Of a DNA stretch of 25,315 nt, positions 1 through 5,873 are shown piece after piece. Both the position numbers and the translations under genes were made by a program. Location of the stretch: the NCBI GenBank assembly GCA_944381335.1, contig CALWKT010000018.1:1-25315 (forward strand), in the 5' to 3' direction. This DNA is from an uncultured Christensenellaceae bacterium. GTDB lineage: Bacteria > Bacillota_A > Clostridia > Christensenellales > UBA3700. Position 1 is the first letter of the stretch. The number at the start of each line of letters is the position of its first letter. The notes under the pieces were generated by a model. It did not search any database. It had not been told where the DNA came from and saw only the letters and a list, made by a program, of their open reading frames with translations.

Positions 1-249
1 TCCCCGTCACACGGGGACAAGGCATTTAACACAGTAGCTACGTAAATTTGCCGCTTTAAACCTTGTTCGTATTATTCTGGTCTGGTATAGCAGGCGTTCT
101 TCAAATGCGGTATGACAGTCTTTTATAAAGGACAGATGATAAACAGAAGAAAAAGACTTTAAAAATAATACGCTTAATTTGCGTATGATAAAAGATATAA
201 ACGCGGTAAGCAGTATGATCGGTGTTTGCAAAACAGTTGAATTTTTAGC
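1..249. other. Non-coding stretch before the ppdK remnant
   Basis: No convincing gene is visible on either strand. The window opens with a perfect inverted repeat, TCCCCGT (1-7) and ACGGGGA (11-17) around a 3-base loop, with no T-tract on the + strand. All three forward frames are broken by stops and none shows the expected upstream part of pyruvate phosphate dikinase. One minus-strand frame stays open through most of the stretch, but its translation has no recognisable motif and is probably a shadow. The sequence is AT-rich compared with the genes around it. Confidence 0.5.
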
Positions 250-495
250 AGACTCATGCAGATAGCTATCACAGGCGGCAAGAAGACCAGACCCAATATA
301 AAGATGGGTATATGCGGAGAACACGGCGGCGATCCGTCGACCATCGAATTCTGCCACAACATCGGTCTCACCTACGTGTCCTGCTCGCCCTTCCGCGTTC
401 CGATCGCAAGACTTGCGGCAGCTCAGGCTAACATCCTGAACCCGAGAGTCAAGAAGACCAACGCAGACGGCACCAGATATATTCAGGAGAACTGA
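250..495 (+). pseudogene. ppdK: 5'-truncated remnant of pyruvate phosphate dikinase (C-terminal end only)
   Basis: The roughly 80 codons encode the extreme C-terminus of pyruvate, phosphate dikinase, the enzyme interconverting pyruvate and phosphoenolpyruvate with ATP and phosphate. The PEP/pyruvate-binding signature is clear: [16 protein letters not shown] followed by [22 protein letters not shown], including the catalytic Cys of the SCSPFR motif. Family-like sequence begins abruptly near 250 ([16 protein letters not shown]). An in-frame TGA lies at 238-240, and the preceding bases match no part of the enzyme in any frame. The whole protein is normally about 870-890 residues, so over 90% is absent. 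The 3' end and terminator are intact. This is a gene remnant after deletion or rearrangement, or an assembly junction. A short ATG (256) exists, but a functional product is unlikely. Confidence 0.8.
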
Positions 496-520
496 TAGAC
501 AGATCTGAATCAAAAAATAC

Positions 521-551
521 GACCGCTATCCGGAAGGGTAGCGGTCTTTTT
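521..551 (+). terminator. Rho-independent terminator of the ppdK remnant
   Basis: GACCGCTATCC (521-531) pairs with GGGTAGCGGTC (536-546) around a GGAA tetraloop. The stem is 11 bp with one T-G wobble and is followed by five T. It lies 25 bases after the ppdK stop, as expected for the terminator of the once-complete gene. Confidence 0.9.
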
Positions 552-782
552 AATGCGACAATAACGTGCACGGAGCCCGTCTGTCTGCAAAAGCTGTATA
601 TCGTATATAACAGAAAAGTGAATATAAAGAGGCTAAAAGCCGCTGAATAAGTATTTAGCGGGCAGGAGACTGAAATCAGCATATAACAGACGCGGAATTT
701 AAACTTTTAAGTTAAAAGGATTTATATGGAAATTATTGCCGTGCAAAAATACGAACATATGTTTGCAATTTTGTAATATATA
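552..782. other. Intergenic region between the ppdK terminator and dinB
   Basis: No gene is supported here. Visible items are a hairpin at 640-661 (CCGCTGAATA / TATTTAGCGG, 2-base loop, no T-tract) and the LexA box and promoter of dinB towards the right end. A 16-codon ORF at 726-776 has a fair ribosome binding site (AAAGGA, 715-720) but runs through the LexA box and is not called as a gene. Confidence 0.5.
752..765. promoter_or_regulatory. LexA (SOS) box upstream of dinB
   Basis: The sequence CGAACATATGTTTG is a 13-of-14 match to the palindromic Gram-positive LexA/DinR operator, CGAAC-N4-GTTCG. It lies 33 bases before the dinB start and abuts the likely -35 region, so LexA bound here would block RNA polymerase. 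It predicts DNA-damage induction of dinB, although lexA itself is not in this window. Confidence 0.85.
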
Positions 783-791
783 TTGTATCAT
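764..791 (+). promoter_or_regulatory. Candidate dinB promoter
   Basis: TTGCAA (764-769), a 16-base spacer and TATCAT (786-791) form a plausible sigma-A promoter. Its -35 overlaps the right edge of the LexA box. The predicted start of transcription is at about 798, the A of the dinB ATG, so the mRNA would be leaderless. Other TA-rich hexamers lie nearby, so the exact -10 is uncertain. Confidence 0.45.
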
Positions 792-797
792 ATAGAT

Positions 798-2024
798 ATG
801 AAAACGATATTGCATTGCGACGCCAACAATTTTTACGCTTCGGTGGAGTGCCATCTGAACCCGGCTCTGAGGGATAAATTCGTTGCCGTTTCGGGAAATC
901 CGGAAAAGCGGCACGGTATAATACTTGCAAAAAATCAGGCGGCAAAAAAGATGGGGGTAAAAACGGGGGAGACAATCTGGCAGGCAAAGCAGAAGTGTCC
1001 CGATCTCGTATGCGTGCCGCCACATTTCGACACTTACGTTGAGTTCAGCAACCGCATTTTTGATATATATTCTCAGTATACAGACCGCGTTCAGCCTTTC
1101 GGCGTCGACGAATGCTGGCTGGACGTCACCGGGTCGAAACGCCTTTTCGGAGACGGCAAGGCTATTGCGGAAACGTTGAGAGAGAGGATAAAAAAAGAAA
1201 TAGGTATAACGATATCTGTCGGCGTTTCGTTCACCAAAGTGTTCGCTAAATTGGGCAGCGATATGAAAAAACCGGACGCGACCACCGTGATAACTCCTGA
1301 AAATTACAAGGATACGGTATGGAAGCTAGACTGCGGCGACCTTTTGATGATAGGCAGCAAGACTGCGGAAAAACTGCGCAGGATCGGCATAATGACGATA
1401 GGCGATCTCGCGAACACGGACGTAGAAGTGTTGCAGAAACTGCTCGGAATAAACGGTGCAAAATTGCACGATTGCGCCAACGGCATCGAGGACGAGGAGG
1501 TCAGGTACAGCTATGAAAAATACGTGCCCAAGAGCGTGGGCAATTCCACCACGCTTCCCGTTGACGTGACGACGAAAGAACAGCTTTCCGCCGTCGTTGT
1601 AGCCCTTTGCGAAATGGTGGCGACGAGAATGAGAAAACACGGCTTTTTCGGCAAAGGCATAGGTGTAGGACTGCGCTTCAAAGACCTTTCTCACGTCGGA
1701 AAACAGAGCGCCATGCCGTCCACGGACAGCGCATTGCGGCTGAGCGACTGCGCGCTGGGTCTGATAGATCAGATCTATGCGTACGGAAAAGACCTTCCGG
1801 TCAGGGCGGTATCGGTCGGAGTGTTCGATCTGTCCACGGAGAAAGAACAGAGACAGCTCAGTCTGTTTGACAGCGAGGAAGAAGAGGGGCACTCCCTGGG
1901 GACCGCGCTTGACAAAATACGCAAAAAATACGGCTACGGCTCAATTCTTTCCGCTTCCGTGATGAAGAACGCCGTGATCTGCGACGGTCTGGAGGAAACA
2001 GAGTTTCAGCCTTTTAAAAAGTAA
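798..2024 (+). CDS. dinB: DNA polymerase IV-like Y-family translesion polymerase
   Basis: Y-family (DinB/UmuC) DNA polymerase of 408 residues, which copies past damaged template bases in the SOS response. The palm carries Asp8 in LHCDANNFYASVE, with Tyr13 at the steric-gate position, and the catalytic acidic pair Asp104-Glu105 in FGVDECWLDV. A helix-hairpin-helix thumb region follows (around 180-225), then the little-finger domain (around 240-345). Near the C-terminus QLSLF (353-357) matches the consensus beta-clamp binding motif. I chose ATG 798 because family members begin MK-ILHxDxN. An upstream TTG at 783 would add five residues and has no ribosome binding site. ATG 798 also lacks a Shine-Dalgarno, which fits a leaderless message. 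The gene stands alone behind a LexA box. The family is certain; DinB versus a UmuC-like paralogue is less so. Confidence 0.92.
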   Translation: MKTILHCDANNFYASVECHLNPALRDKFVAVSGNPEKRHGIILAKNQAAKKMGVKTGETIWQAKQKCPDLVCVPPHFDTYVEFSNRIFDIYSQYTDRVQPFGVDECWLDVTGSKRLFGDGKAIAETLRERIKKEIGITISVGVSFTKVFAKLGSDMKKPDATTVITPENYKDTVWKLDCGDLLMIGSKTAEKLRRIGIMTIGDLANTDVEVLQKLLGINGAKLHDCANGIEDEEVRYSYEKYVPKSVGNSTTLPVDVTTKEQLSAVVVALCEMVATRMRKHGFFGKGIGVGLRFKDLSHVGKQSAMPSTDSALRLSDCALGLIDQIYAYGKDLPVRAVSVGVFDLSTEKEQRQLSLFDSEEEEGHSLGTALDKIRKKYGYGSILSASVMKNAVICDGLEETEFQPFKK

Positions 2025-2241
2025 GTCGGCTTGTATTATTGCGACCGAAACAACGCGAGGCGAAGAAGTCGTTACGCCGGGTATCCGGCAGACGGTTTTC
2101 TCAGACAGAAGTCAACGAATGTCTGACCTGGGAGTAGATGATTTTCTTGAAAGTAAAATCAGGTAAAGCTATAATTGTCCTGACGTTTTACTATGATCTT
2201 GCTCCGCTTTAAAAGAGCAGATCGCAAAAAATATTCCGGCA
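2025..2241. other. Intergenic region with several inverted repeats between dinB and bioYB
   Basis: No coding gene is supported. Several short inverted repeats lie in series: GCCGG/CCGGC (2076-2089), TCAGACA/TGTCTGA (2101-2107 with 2120-2126), GATTTT/AAAATC (2140-2145 with 2155-2160) and GATCTTGCTC/GAGCAGATC (2195-2204 with 2215-2223). None is followed by a T-tract, so no clear dinB terminator is visible. A consensus-like promoter is embedded at 2147-2175. It could be a structured leader or small RNA, but I do not recognise any known riboswitch class. Confidence 0.4.
2147..2175 (+). promoter_or_regulatory. Strong upstream promoter ahead of the biotin operator
   Basis: TTGAAA (2147-2152), a 17-base spacer and a perfect TATAAT (2170-2175). 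Transcription would start near 2182, giving a leader of about 130 bases that runs through the BirA operator into bioYB. It may be a second bioYB promoter, or drive a short non-coding RNA. Confidence 0.6.
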
Positions 2242-2242
2242 A

Positions 2243-2274
2243 TTGTAAACCAATATATCGAAATAAGTTTACAA
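2243..2274. promoter_or_regulatory. BirA-type biotin operator
   Basis: TTGTAAACC (2243-2251), a 14-base spacer and AGTTTACAA (2266-2274). This matches the widely conserved BirA operator TTGTAAACC-N14-16-GGTTTACAA with one mismatch. Flanking A and T extend the palindrome by one base pair on each side. The right arm contains the -35 box of the bioYB promoter, so biotinyl-AMP-loaded BirA should repress transcription when biotin is plentiful. Confidence 0.88.
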
Positions 2275-2296
2275 TATGGCGTAAGTATGCTATGAT
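2268..2296 (+). promoter_or_regulatory. bioYB promoter
   Basis: TTTACA (2268-2273), a 17-base spacer and TATGAT (2291-2296). The -35 is part of the right half of the BirA operator. The predicted start at about 2303 gives a leader of only about 12 bases, with the GGAG ribosome binding site (2304-2307) at its very 5' end. Confidence 0.8.
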
Positions 2297-2314
2297 GGTC
2301 TGCGGAGAAAGGAT

Positions 2315-3874
2315 ATGGCAGGATTACGCGCACAATCGAAAGAAAGACTGAAAAAACTCACGCTTACCGCGATGTTCACCGCGCTGATAACCATCGGCGC
2401 GTTCATTCGGATACCGATTTTGACGGTGCCGTTCACGATGCAGTTTCTGTTCACCAATCTGGCGGGCATACTTCTCGGTGTGAAATACGGCGCGCTTTCG
2501 CTCGCGCTCTATCTGGTGCTTGGGCTTGCCGGAGTCCCGCTGTTTACTAACGGCGGCGGCATAGGGTACGTTTTTCAGCCCACGTTCGGCTACCTGATCG
2601 GCTTTGCCGTCGGAGCCGTGACAGCCGCACTGATATGTTCTAAGGGCAGATATTCTTATCCTCGTCTTATCGCGGCGGGGATCGTGAATCTTATCGTCGT
2701 ATACGCGGCAGGCATGGCATACTTTGCGCTGCTGATGAAATTCTATTTCGGCAAGCCTCAGGACGCGGGATATATCCTGGTCAATCTGTGCCTTGTATTT
2801 TTGCCGATGGATTTTATATGGTGCCTGGTTTCGGCGGTCGTGGCAAAGCGCGTTCTGCCTCTGTTGTATAAAAACGATCCCCGGCAGATGCTCAGGATAA
2901 GCGATCTTTACGCGAGCAAGTGCAAGGTGCTCGGCGGCGGAAAACTGACTGAAAAAGAGGCGAGACGTCTGAAATACGTACCCCTCGGCGCGCTGTGCTC
3001 GGCGGCAGACGAAATAAGAAAGAGGTTTATGAAAAATTCTTTCGATCTGTGCAGTATAGTCAACGCGAAAAAGGGCGGATGCGGAGAGGACTGCGCCTTC
3101 TGCGGACAGGCGGCAAAGTACGGTTGCAAGGAAAAAGGGGAGCTGATAACGGGTGAAGAATACGGCAAAGCCTATCGCGAGGCGTGCAAAAACGGGCTGA
3201 ACGCGCTGAGCGCGGTCACTGCCGGGCGCGCGCTGAGCGAAAAGGAGATACGCGCGATGGCGGAGATATATGCCGCGTACGGATCGGGGAGCGTCGAGAG
3301 GTGCGCCTCTCACGGGCTTATAAGCGAAGATCAGCTCAAAACGCTCAAGGAGAGCGGAGTGACGCGCATACACAACAACCTCGAAGCGTGCGCCGGATTT
3401 TTTCCGAAACTTTGCACAACGCACACCCACGCGGAAAAACTGGCGACTGTGCGCGCGGCTGAAAAGCTGGGATTCAAAGTATGCAGCGGAGGTATAATCG
3501 GTGCCGGCGAGAGTATGAACGACAGGATCAGGCTTGCTCTCGAACTGCGAGAGGAAGGGGTTTTTTCCGTGCCGGTCAACGTGCTCAGTCCGATCGAAGG
3601 CACGCCGCTCGCAAATGCAAAGCCTCTGTCTTACGACGAGATAAGGCGCACCGTCGCGATATTCAGATTTCTGTTGCCCGACGTCTACATCAGACCCGCC
3701 GCAGGCAGGCGTGAACTTCCTGACAGAGGGAGAAAACTGTTTTCAGGCGGAGCGAACGCGGCTATAACCGGAGACTTCCTGACCACGAAGGGAGTGGACG
3801 TTTCAGAAGATCTCAGGATGATGAAAGAACTCGGCTTTGAAATAAACGGTCACAGATCAGAGAATACGCTTTAA
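2315..3874 (+). CDS. BioY-BioB fusion: biotin transporter S-component joined to biotin synthase
   Basis: The 519-residue protein has two complete parts. Residues about 10-185 are BioY, the membrane substrate-binding component of the biotin ECF transporter, with several hydrophobic helices and the signature LGLAGVPLF then GGIGYVFQPTFGYLIGF (68-97). Residues about 195-519 are BioB, the radical-SAM enzyme that inserts sulfur into dethiobiotin. The iron-sulfur motif is C256-x3-C260-x2-C263, with HNNLE (353-357), CSGGIIGAGE (390-399), NVLSPIEGTPL (422-432) and IRPAAGR (459-465). Auxiliary-cluster ligands matching E. coli Cys128, Cys188 and Arg260 are C330, C390 and R460, but the Cys97 equivalent is Ser/Ala (299-300). 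C246 and C271 are extra. No stop or frameshift lies between the halves. BioY ends on the cytoplasmic side, so BioB would be tethered to the membrane. Start: ATG 2315 with GGAG seven bases upstream. Confidence 0.93.
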   Translation: MAGLRAQSKERLKKLTLTAMFTALITIGAFIRIPILTVPFTMQFLFTNLAGILLGVKYGALSLALYLVLGLAGVPLFTNGGGIGYVFQPTFGYLIGFAVGAVTAALICSKGRYSYPRLIAAGIVNLIVVYAAGMAYFALLMKFYFGKPQDAGYILVNLCLVFLPMDFIWCLVSAVVAKRVLPLLYKNDPRQMLRISDLYASKCKVLGGGKLTEKEARRLKYVPLGALCSAADEIRKRFMKNSFDLCSIVNAKKGGCGEDCAFCGQAAKYGCKEKGELITGEEYGKAYREACKNGLNALSAVTAGRALSEKEIRAMAEIYAAYGSGSVERCASHGLISEDQLKTLKESGVTRIHNNLEACAGFFPKLCTTHTHAEKLATVRAAEKLGFKVCSGGIIGAGESMNDRIRLALELREEGVFSVPVNVLSPIEGTPLANAKPLSYDEIRRTVAIFRFLLPDVYIRPAAGRRELPDRGRKLFSGGANAAITGDFLTTKGVDVSEDLRMMKELGFEINGHRSENTL

Positions 3875-3903
3875 AATGCGGCGATCGGTTTAAGATTTGC
3901 TTT

Positions 3904-3951
3904 ACGCGGAAAAGGTTTCAGACTATTTGAGGGCGCCGCGTTCTTTTTTTT
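3904..3951 (+). terminator. Probable bioYB terminator
   Basis: ACGCGG (3904-3909) can pair with CCGCGT (3936-3941), followed directly by a T-rich tract to 3951. An alternative longer-range pairing uses GCGGCG (3878-3883) and CGCCGC (3934-3939). The loop is large, so the structure is less certain than the other terminators here. Confidence 0.55.
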
Positions 3952-4127
3952 AAACTGCACAAAATAATTCATGGAGTCTGAAAGTCGGAACAAATGCGGC
4001 AATAAACCGCATTTATCCGCATTACGCGCGCAAATATACGCGCCGGATTATCCCTGCGAGAAGACGGGGAGCATGCCGTTCACGCGCCGTCGGTTCGTGC
4101 GCGCAGTATAAAAAGTCTGTCAATATA

Positions 4128-4156
4128 TTTACAAACGGCATAAAATATAGTATAGT
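4128..4156 (+). promoter_or_regulatory. galU promoter
   Basis: TTTACA (4128-4133), a 17-base spacer and TATAGT (4151-4156). Transcription would start near 4163, giving a leader of about 40 bases with AAGGA (4192-4196) six bases before the ATG. Confidence 0.75.
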
Positions 4157-4202
4157 AAAGAAAAAGAATACCATGCGCTGACCGCGCCGATAAGGAAAAT
4201 TT

Positions 4203-5078
4203 ATGAAGAAAATCAGAAAAGCAGTCATTCCCGCCGCAGGTTTCGGCACCAGGTTTCTGCCGGCAACAAAGGCGATACCCAAGGAAATGCTCCCGATAGT
4301 AGACACCCCAACGTTGCAGTATGTGGTAGAAGAAGCGGTAAAGAGCGGAATTACCGAGATATTGATCATAATAGGTAAAAACAAAAAGTGCATCGAGGAT
4401 CATTTCGACAAAGCCGTGGAGCTTGAACAGATCCTCGAAAGAGAGCACAAGGACGCATACCTCAAGATGGTCAGAGACATCACCGATCTTGCGCATATAC
4501 ACTACGTCAGACAAAAGGAGATGAACGGCAGCGGCAGCGCCGTGCTTGAAGCAGAGGCGTTCGTTTCGGGAGAACCGTTTGCGGTAATGTACGGCGACGA
4601 CATCGTTTACAATCCCGAAAAGCCTTGTCTGAAGCAGCTGATCGACGCATACGAAACGACAGGCAAGTCAGTCATCGCATGCCAGGAAGTGCCTGACAGC
4701 GAGACGAGCAAGTACGGCATAGTTCGCCCCGGTCAGGTCAAAGGCAGATACGCCCAGGTGCTTGAACTGGTTGAAAAGCCCAATCCGGGCACAGCGCCCT
4801 CAAATCTGGCGAACATAGGCAGATACGTGCTCACGCCCGACATCTTCGACCTGATCAAGAAGTGCAAGCCCGCGGTAAACGGCGAGATATATCTTACCGA
4901 CGCGATAGAGATGATGGCAAAGAGCACGGGCGTTTACGCTTACGCGCTCGAAGGCAGACGTTACGACGTCGGAGACAAGCTGGGCTTTATAAAGGCGACT
5001 ATCGAGTACGCGCTGAGAGACAAGACTCTCAAAGACGGTCTGACGGAATATATAAAGGATCTTTCGAAAGATTTTTGA
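4203..5078 (+). CDS. galU: UTP--glucose-1-phosphate uridylyltransferase
   Basis: GalU makes UDP-glucose from UTP and glucose-1-phosphate, feeding cell-wall, capsule and glycolipid sugars. The 291-residue length is normal. The nucleotide-binding N-terminus VIPAAGFGTRFLPATKAIPKEMLP (8-31) is complete. The sugar-nucleotide transferase features follow: YGDD (130-133) for metal binding, LVEKP (189-193), GEIYLTDAI (227-235) and YDVGDKLGF (254-262). The start ATG 4203 is fixed by the conserved N-terminus and by AAGGA at 4192-4196. The gene has its own promoter and terminator and so appears to be a single-gene transcription unit. Confidence 0.95.
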   Translation: MKKIRKAVIPAAGFGTRFLPATKAIPKEMLPIVDTPTLQYVVEEAVKSGITEILIIIGKNKKCIEDHFDKAVELEQILEREHKDAYLKMVRDITDLAHIHYVRQKEMNGSGSAVLEAEAFVSGEPFAVMYGDDIVYNPEKPCLKQLIDAYETTGKSVIACQEVPDSETSKYGIVRPGQVKGRYAQVLELVEKPNPGTAPSNLANIGRYVLTPDIFDLIKKCKPAVNGEIYLTDAIEMMAKSTGVYAYALEGRRYDVGDKLGFIKATIEYALRDKTLKDGLTEYIKDLSKDF

Positions 5079-5100
5079 TATCGGGCGTAAAAGGAATATA

Positions 5101-5136
5101 AACGGATCACGCACATCGCGGGGTCCGTTATTTTTT
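5101..5136 (+). terminator. galU terminator
   Basis: AACGGA (5101-5106) pairs with TCCGTT (5124-5129), extended by a T-G wobble and a C-G pair, and is followed by A and six T. It lies 22 bases after the galU stop. Confidence 0.75.
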
Positions 5137-5296
5137 ACAGAGACAGCGTTTGCGGTCGCCGGCAGTACGGTGCAAAAAGAGCAGTCGGCAAAGGATGGTG
5201 ACAACACGCGCTGAAACATGAAAATACGATATGGTCATTCTTTTCGCACAGCTTGATCTCTCGTCGGAATTTCTTGAAAAAATTTGCAAAAAACTA
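5137..5296. other. Intergenic stretch upstream of the ctsR promoter
   Basis: This middle part of the 335-base gap between galU and ctsR shows no supported gene or structure. Short open frames on the minus strand carry no motifs. Confidence 0.45.
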
Positions 5297-5324
5297 TTGA
5301 CAATGTAAAAGTTCGTGATATAAT
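5297..5324 (+). promoter_or_regulatory. ctsR operon promoter
   Basis: Perfect TTGACA (5297-5302), a 16-base spacer and a perfect TATAAT (5319-5324) preceded by TGA, an extended -10. The predicted start is near 5331, just before the CtsR operator. A promoter this strong suits a gene set held off by a repressor. Confidence 0.9.
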
Positions 5325-5334
5325 TTAGTCGAAA

Positions 5335-5351
5335 GGTCAAAGAAAGTCAAA
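5335..5351. promoter_or_regulatory. CtsR operator (heptad direct repeat)
   Basis: GGTCAAA-GAA-AGTCAAA matches the CtsR consensus RGTCAAA-NAN-RGTCAAA exactly. It lies just downstream of the predicted transcription start, so bound CtsR would block initiation or early elongation. This indicates autoregulation of the ctsR-mcsA-mcsB-clpC operon. Confidence 0.93.
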
Positions 5352-5362
5352 CTTTCGGAGAC

Positions 5363-5401
5363 CGTGCAGAACCGCACGATGCGGAAAAAGGGCGCAAGCC
5401 C
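5363..5401 (+). other. Two hairpins in the ctsR 5' leader
   Basis: The roughly 80-base leader can form CGTGC/GCACG (5363-5367 with 5374-5378) and GGGC-GCAA-GCCC (5390-5401), a perfect stem with a GNRA tetraloop. The second ends one base before the Shine-Dalgarno AAGGAGG (5403-5409). It could affect ribosome access or mRNA stability, but no effect is shown by sequence alone. Confidence 0.45.
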
Positions 5402-5413
5402 GAAGGAGGCGTT

Positions 5414-5869
5414 ATGGCGAACATATCGGACAGCATAGAAAAGTTCATATTGTCTTTCTTCGACGACGGTGACGACAGCGTTCAGCTTTCGAGAAACGAA
5501 CTTGCTCATTATTTCAACGTGTCGCCCAGCCAGATAAATTACGTGCTGACCACGCGTTTCGGAGTGGACAGAGGTTATTACATCGAGTCCAGGAGAGGCG
5601 GAGGAGGGTTCATAATGCTCGTCAGACTTTCTCAGGACAAGGAAGATCTGCTCCCGGCGCTTGTCAAGGAGTTGGACGGCATTGAAGAGCTGACTTACAA
5701 CAAGGCGGCAGACGTGGTGGACAGGCTGGAAAGAGAGGAGATCGTCACGCATAAAGAAGCGGAGATAATAAAAAGCGCTTTGAGCGACAGGGCGCTTCAG
5801 TCGGTAGCGGTGGAGAATCTCAGGAAAAACGTATTCAGAGAAATTCTCATCGCGCTTATCAGGAGGTAA
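5414..5869 (+). CDS. ctsR: Heat-shock transcriptional repressor CtsR
   Basis: CtsR represses class III heat-shock genes by binding tandem heptads and is inactivated at high temperature. The 151 residues match the family length. The N-terminal winged helix-turn-helix spans about 1-70 and contains LSRNELAHYFNVSPSQINYVL (25-45) and the glycine-rich wing RGGGG (61-65), whose glycines act as the thermosensor in Bacillus CtsR. The C-terminal helical dimerisation domain covers about 75-151. The start is set by AAGGAGG five bases before ATG 5414. It is the first gene of a four-gene operon, four bases ahead of mcsA, with its own operator upstream. Confidence 0.95.
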   Translation: MANISDSIEKFILSFFDDGDDSVQLSRNELAHYFNVSPSQINYVLTTRFGVDRGYYIESRRGGGGFIMLVRLSQDKEDLLPALVKELDGIEELTYNKAADVVDRLEREEIVTHKEAEIIKSALSDRALQSVAVENLRKNVFREILIALIRR

Positions 5870-5873
5870 TGAC

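Larger units (their letters stand above)
3875..4202. other. Intergenic region between bioYB and galU
   Basis: The 328 bases hold a likely bioYB terminator (3904-3951), a perfect 8-bp inverted repeat AAATGCGG (3992-3999) / CCGCATTT (4007-4014) with a 7-base loop and no T-tract, and the galU promoter (4128-4156). No ORF with a credible start or conserved motif was seen on either strand. Confidence 0.55.

Noticed and set aside
1..17. Inverted repeat at the window start as a transposon end
   Set aside because: No transposase, target duplication or matching partner repeat is visible. It may simply be half of a terminator cut by the window edge.
7..513. Minus-strand 168-codon open frame across the ppdK remnant
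   Set aside because: It is antisense to clear PPDK coding sequence, shows no motif, and has no ribosome binding site or promoter.
726..776. 16-codon ORF with AAAGGA ribosome binding site upstream of dinB, possible leader peptide
   Set aside because: It spans the LexA box and lies upstream of the likely dinB transcription start, with no good promoter of its own. Probably chance.
2195..2223. Hairpin GATCTTGCTC/GAGCAGATC as dinB terminator
   Set aside because: No T-tract on either strand, and a bulge in the stem.
2193..2350. Short ORF starting upstream of and overlapping bioYB
   Set aside because: It runs through the BirA operator and promoter into the BioY frame, has no ribosome binding site, and the product has no motif.
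2324..3430. Long minus-strand open frame (368 codons) opposite bioYB
   Set aside because: Its composition is that of a shadow of GC-biased codons, with no domain. The + strand is clearly coding.
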